64,000 bases of DNA. Origin: Nematostella vectensis (lineage: Eukaryota; Cnidaria; Anthozoa; Actiniaria; Edwardsiidae). The notes below the pieces were generated by a model, which saw nothing but the letters and a program-made list of their open reading frames with translations, was not told where the DNA came from and made no database searches. How positions within the stretch are numbered: the stretch's first letter is position 1; each line of letters begins with the position of its first letter. The DNA lies in the NCBI RefSeq assembly GCF_932526225.1, contig NC_064043.1:15124085-15188084 (forward strand), in the 5' to 3' direction. Positions 61,421 through 64,000 of the stretch are shown here, piece by piece. The position numbers and the translations under genes were made by a program.

Positions 61421-61835
61421 CCTAATTATTCATGTATGCAGCCCTAATTAGTTACCCATGCACGCGAAACACCTGCGGCCCTAATTGATTACCCATGTAC
61501 GCGAAATCGTTTTGGCCTACATTAGCTTTTGCCGTTTGTTTATGTACGTGAAATCGATTTGGCCTACATTAGCAATCGCCCCGTACGCGAAACCAATTTG
61601 GCCTACATAAACAATCGCCAAAAGCCCATGTACGTGAAATCGATTCGGCCTACATTAGCAATCGCCGATTGTTTACGTACGTGAAACATTATACGCTTGA
61701 TATATAGAGACGGGGCTGGGGGGCTCGGAGGGGCGATTCACGCCTCCCAGGCCTAAGACGGGAGACGGGGCTGGGAGGCCCGGAGGGGCGATCCACGCCT
61801 CCCACTAGTTTCTCTGAAACCCCCTGGTCCCCCCC
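61421..61835 (-). repeat. Right terminal inverted repeat of the element
   Basis: Reverse complement of the left repeat, one 40-50-bp subrepeat shorter and ending in seven C (the left has twelve G). The outer 150 bases are nearly identical to the left end, so the two arms have been kept similar or the insertion is fairly recent. Confidence 0.93.
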
Positions 61836-61841
61836 AAAGGC
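61836..61841 (+). repeat. Right target-site duplication AAAGGC
   Basis: Perfect copy of 47591-47596, directly beyond the terminal C-run. Confidence 0.93.
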
Positions 61842-63235
61842 GGCGAAGACTGGTCCAAATAAACTCTCCAAGATTGACAAAGTGATTCTTGCTGTAGAAG
61901 ATGACGATGTTCAGGAGATTGTAGTAAAACGTAAGTATACTGTATAATGTTTATTTATTATTATTATTTTTTTGCATTCAAACATTTTAAAACGAATTTT
62001 AATACGAAAAATATGCAAATAGAGTAAAAATTTCGTCTCCTAAATTTTAGAGCTCTGCACCCACAAGAACCAAAATCAGAGGATGATGATGCTATGGATA
62101 ATTCCATACACAATTTTCATACTTGCCTAAGAAAATTGCAACAAAAGCACGAAGATTGGCTCCTCTATAAGCTCAAGTGTTGGGCGAGAATGCTGGTAAG
62201 CAGCTGTTTATTTTTAACATCAAAATTTAAACTACATATTTTGATTCATGACCAATTCATTAATGTGCTAATTATTGAACACGATACGGAATTTGAATTT
62301 GAAGATTTCACAAAACTTGATTTCATCAACTGAGCACTGAATTTCTGTATTACATTTATTTATTCTTTTTACTCCAAGCGTCAAATAGAATAAAAGGCGC
62401 GATAAATTTAAAATTTATCGTTTTAATTAGCTGGTGAAAGTGCGTATTCCTTGAACGAGAGAAGAAACGAAATCAATGACAATAGATTAAAGCCGCATTG
62501 TCACCAGTTTTACTTCCGGAGGTCCGACGGAAACTTCAACTATTAAATTTCGAGATATTTAACAGGCCATCCGCTCTAAATTATCAATCACATCCTCAAA
62601 GAAACTTCCAATAGACACACTGCTTTCAATATTTTGAAATATTTTTCACGTTTTCCGTTAAAAATCATCGGATATTGTTACGTAATCAACCGGAAGTAAA
62701 CTGGTGATAAGCGGCTTTAATACGCATCACTGGCTGGTTTGCATATTAATGACACACGATCGTGCAATCAGCCTTAAAAATAGCATTTACACAAAAAATA
62801 CCAAGTAATGTCTTTTTTTCCTCTTATGTCAAAGGTGATCACATCAGCTATGACCATCCACCAGACCAGCCCTTCTTTGTTGGAAAGGGAAAGTCAACAC
62901 CTCGCTCCACCTCCGGCAATAATGCCCAGACGCCCCGAGCGAGGCAGGGGATCAGAAGGTGAAAACTTAGTAAATGCCTTTTACGGTAGACTGCCAACCA
63001 CACAAAAATCTGCTCTGTACACTACCGCACCTGTTTTTTTTGTTGTTGTTGTTGTTGTTGTTGTTGTTGGTCGAGCTGTGGTACTCTGTTATTATTGCAG
63101 CTGCAGAGACGATGTCTCATCCTAAAACATTTAGAAGATCTTAAGAAATTGAGGGATGGCGATGTCATCACAGCAGAAATGTTTACTGTCGAGCGCGAAA
63201 AATGGATCAAGGAGCTAACCAGCATCCAATTATAA
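61842..63235 (+). CDS. Plus-strand host gene, 5' part split by the element
   Basis: Exons: up to 61930 (interrupted exon), 62053-62195, 62835-62969, 63101-63235 (stop TAA). With this choice of borders phases agree and the frame is open: IDKVILAVEDDDVQEIVVK, then PQEPKSEDDDAMDNS, CLRKLQQKHEDWLLYKLKCW, a Ser/Pro-rich part, and HLEDLKKLRDGDVITAEMFT before the end. The donor GTAAGT at 61931 is strong; that at 62970 (TTA|GTAAAT) is weaker. The frame at 61836 continues, across the element, into the open frame at 47543-47596, consistent with one exon having been split. No protein family recognised. If the element is fixed, the normal product is probably lost or shortened. Confidence 0.5.
63031..63069 (+). 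repeat. (GTT)n microsatellite
   Basis: TTGTTGTT run in the last intron of the plus-strand gene. Confidence 0.9.
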
Positions 63236-63346
63236 AGTGATGCGGTTATTTAAACAATTTTAATATCAGTTAAACAATTTTAATTCCGTTTTGTGTGTGT
63301 ACCGAATCAGCTTGAATGATTGTGAGCATGGACGCATCTCTAAACA

Positions 63347-63750
63347 AGGGGTCGTCCACACTGACACGGATTCAAAAGTATCCGGATTCGTTTCGCCGAA
63401 AACGCATCACTGGATTCGCGTCCACACTATCATTTTCGCATCGTGTTCGCCTGGATCCAGCCGTCCACACTAACACTGAAAGGTACAGGGTGACGTCATT
63501 TTTATGATATGCGCATGCTCAAAGCAGCGCGCGCATGCGATATGACGATATCGTTTTCATTTTGATACGGATTTGACCGTCCACACTTACGGACCACAGT
63601 ATACGGATTCATTTTGATTCACTTTCGACGGCGTTTTCAAAAGTATCCGGATTCGCTGGAATCAGCGCGCGTGTTATTGTGGACGGAAGGCCTAAACGTA
63701 TCAAAAAGTATACGGATTCAAACGAATCCGTGTTAGTGTGGACGGCCCCT
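63347..63750. mobile_element. MITE (about 404 bp) with GTCCACACT-type ends
   Basis: Left end GGGGTCGTCCACACTGACAC, right end GTGTTAGTGTGGACGGCCCC: an inverted pair. Internal short repeats of GTCCACACT and GTATACGGATTC occur in both orientations. Non-coding, not linked to the neighbouring genes. No clear target duplication by eye (flanks ACAA/AATA). A non-autonomous DNA element. Confidence 0.8.
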
Positions 63751-63860
63751 AATACAATGAAAATTGTACAATGTAAATAACATACATTACAACAAGTTCT
63801 CTTCATCTTCTGTTAATAAAAAGAACAAAGTGTTTTTCCCCAATGATTGATAATAGTCTT

Positions 63861-64000
63861 CTAGATGTATTGGGCATTCCTGCAGAAAGATACCACATCT
63901 TCGTTGGTCACTTCCATAAATGCATGAAATACAAATTCTTCTGATTCGTCTGTTGCATGCCAAACAGCATCCTTTTCCTTGATCCATGACTTGACTAAGG
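63861..64000 (-). CDS. C-terminal end of an unidentified minus-strand gene (partial)
   Basis: Open from the window edge to a TAG (63861-63863): KSWIKEKDAVWHATDESEEF, then VFHAFMEVTNEDVVSFCRNA. It reads like real protein, but the family is not recognised and the exon's beginning is outside the window. Confidence 0.45.
   Translation of the reverse strand, partial: LVKSWIKEKDAVWHATDESEEFVFHAFMEVTNEDVVSFCRNAQYI

Larger units (their letters stand above)
47597..61835. mobile_element. Polinton-like virus-derived element, 14.2 kb, with TIRs and 6-bp TSD
   Basis: A GC-rich insert (clearly richer than the AT-rich host sequence on both sides) flanked by AAAGGC duplications and by inverted repeats of about 480 bp (left) and 415 bp (right). 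It encodes a polymerase-helicase, a DDE integrase of the retrovirus-like (c-integrase) type, an A32/FtsK-like packaging ATPase, a probable double-jelly-roll capsid protein and several membrane proteins. This is the gene content of Polinton/Polinton-like viruses. No adenovirus-type maturation protease was recognised. Several genes have frameshifts or stop codons and the integrase triad is altered, so the copy is probably inactive. The gene set and the polymerase-helicase fusion differ from classical Mavericks. Confidence 0.93.

Overview
The window is a piece of an intron-rich animal nuclear genome, carrying a captured virus-like transposon. Two long host genes lie head-to-tail on the minus strand: the 5' half of HERC2 (giant HECT/RCC1 ubiquitin ligase; start at 38922, running off the left end) and a complete TMEM63/CSC1-family ion channel gene (46922 down to 40136). 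The invertebrate gene structure, AT-rich DNA and style of virus-like element suggest a marine invertebrate, perhaps an anthozoan cnidarian; that is inference only.

HERC2 could be resolved into 35 exons (about 2,371 codons) whose splice phases agree throughout. They cover the N-terminus with an unusual Cys-rich insertion, the first RCC1 propeller, the cytochrome-b5-like domain, the MIB/HERC2 domain and a second small beta-barrel region. Its introns are filled with minisatellites. The striking point is that at least twelve arrays (ten in HERC2, two in TMEM63) are not randomly placed. Each starts on a splice junction, and the repeat unit is a copy of the exon edge plus the splice site (usually the donor, twice the acceptor), repeated from a few to about 120 times. 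Several introns also hold MITE-like inverted repeats and small dispersed repeats.

From 47597 to 61835 lies a GC-rich 14.2 kb Polinton-like element with terminal inverted repeats of about 415-480 bp and a perfect 6-bp target-site duplication (AAAGGC). Its genes form blocks. A rightward replication gene (polymerase-like domain fused to an SF1 helicase, followed by an HNH remnant) meets a leftward block made of an integrase, two tiny membrane proteins, a Pro-rich protein, an uncharacterised protein, a packaging ATPase and a likely major capsid protein. Beyond these lie a coiled-coil membrane protein, a 460-aa protein, a possible jelly-roll capsid protein and a membrane protein. No adenovirus-type protease was recognised. 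Several genes carry frameshifts, often in homopolymers, or in-frame stops. The integrase has lost two of the three residues of its D,D35E triad, so this copy looks inactivated.

The element splits what looks like an exon of a plus-strand host gene, whose remaining exons run from 61842 to 63235. A MITE and the end of another minus-strand gene finish the window.
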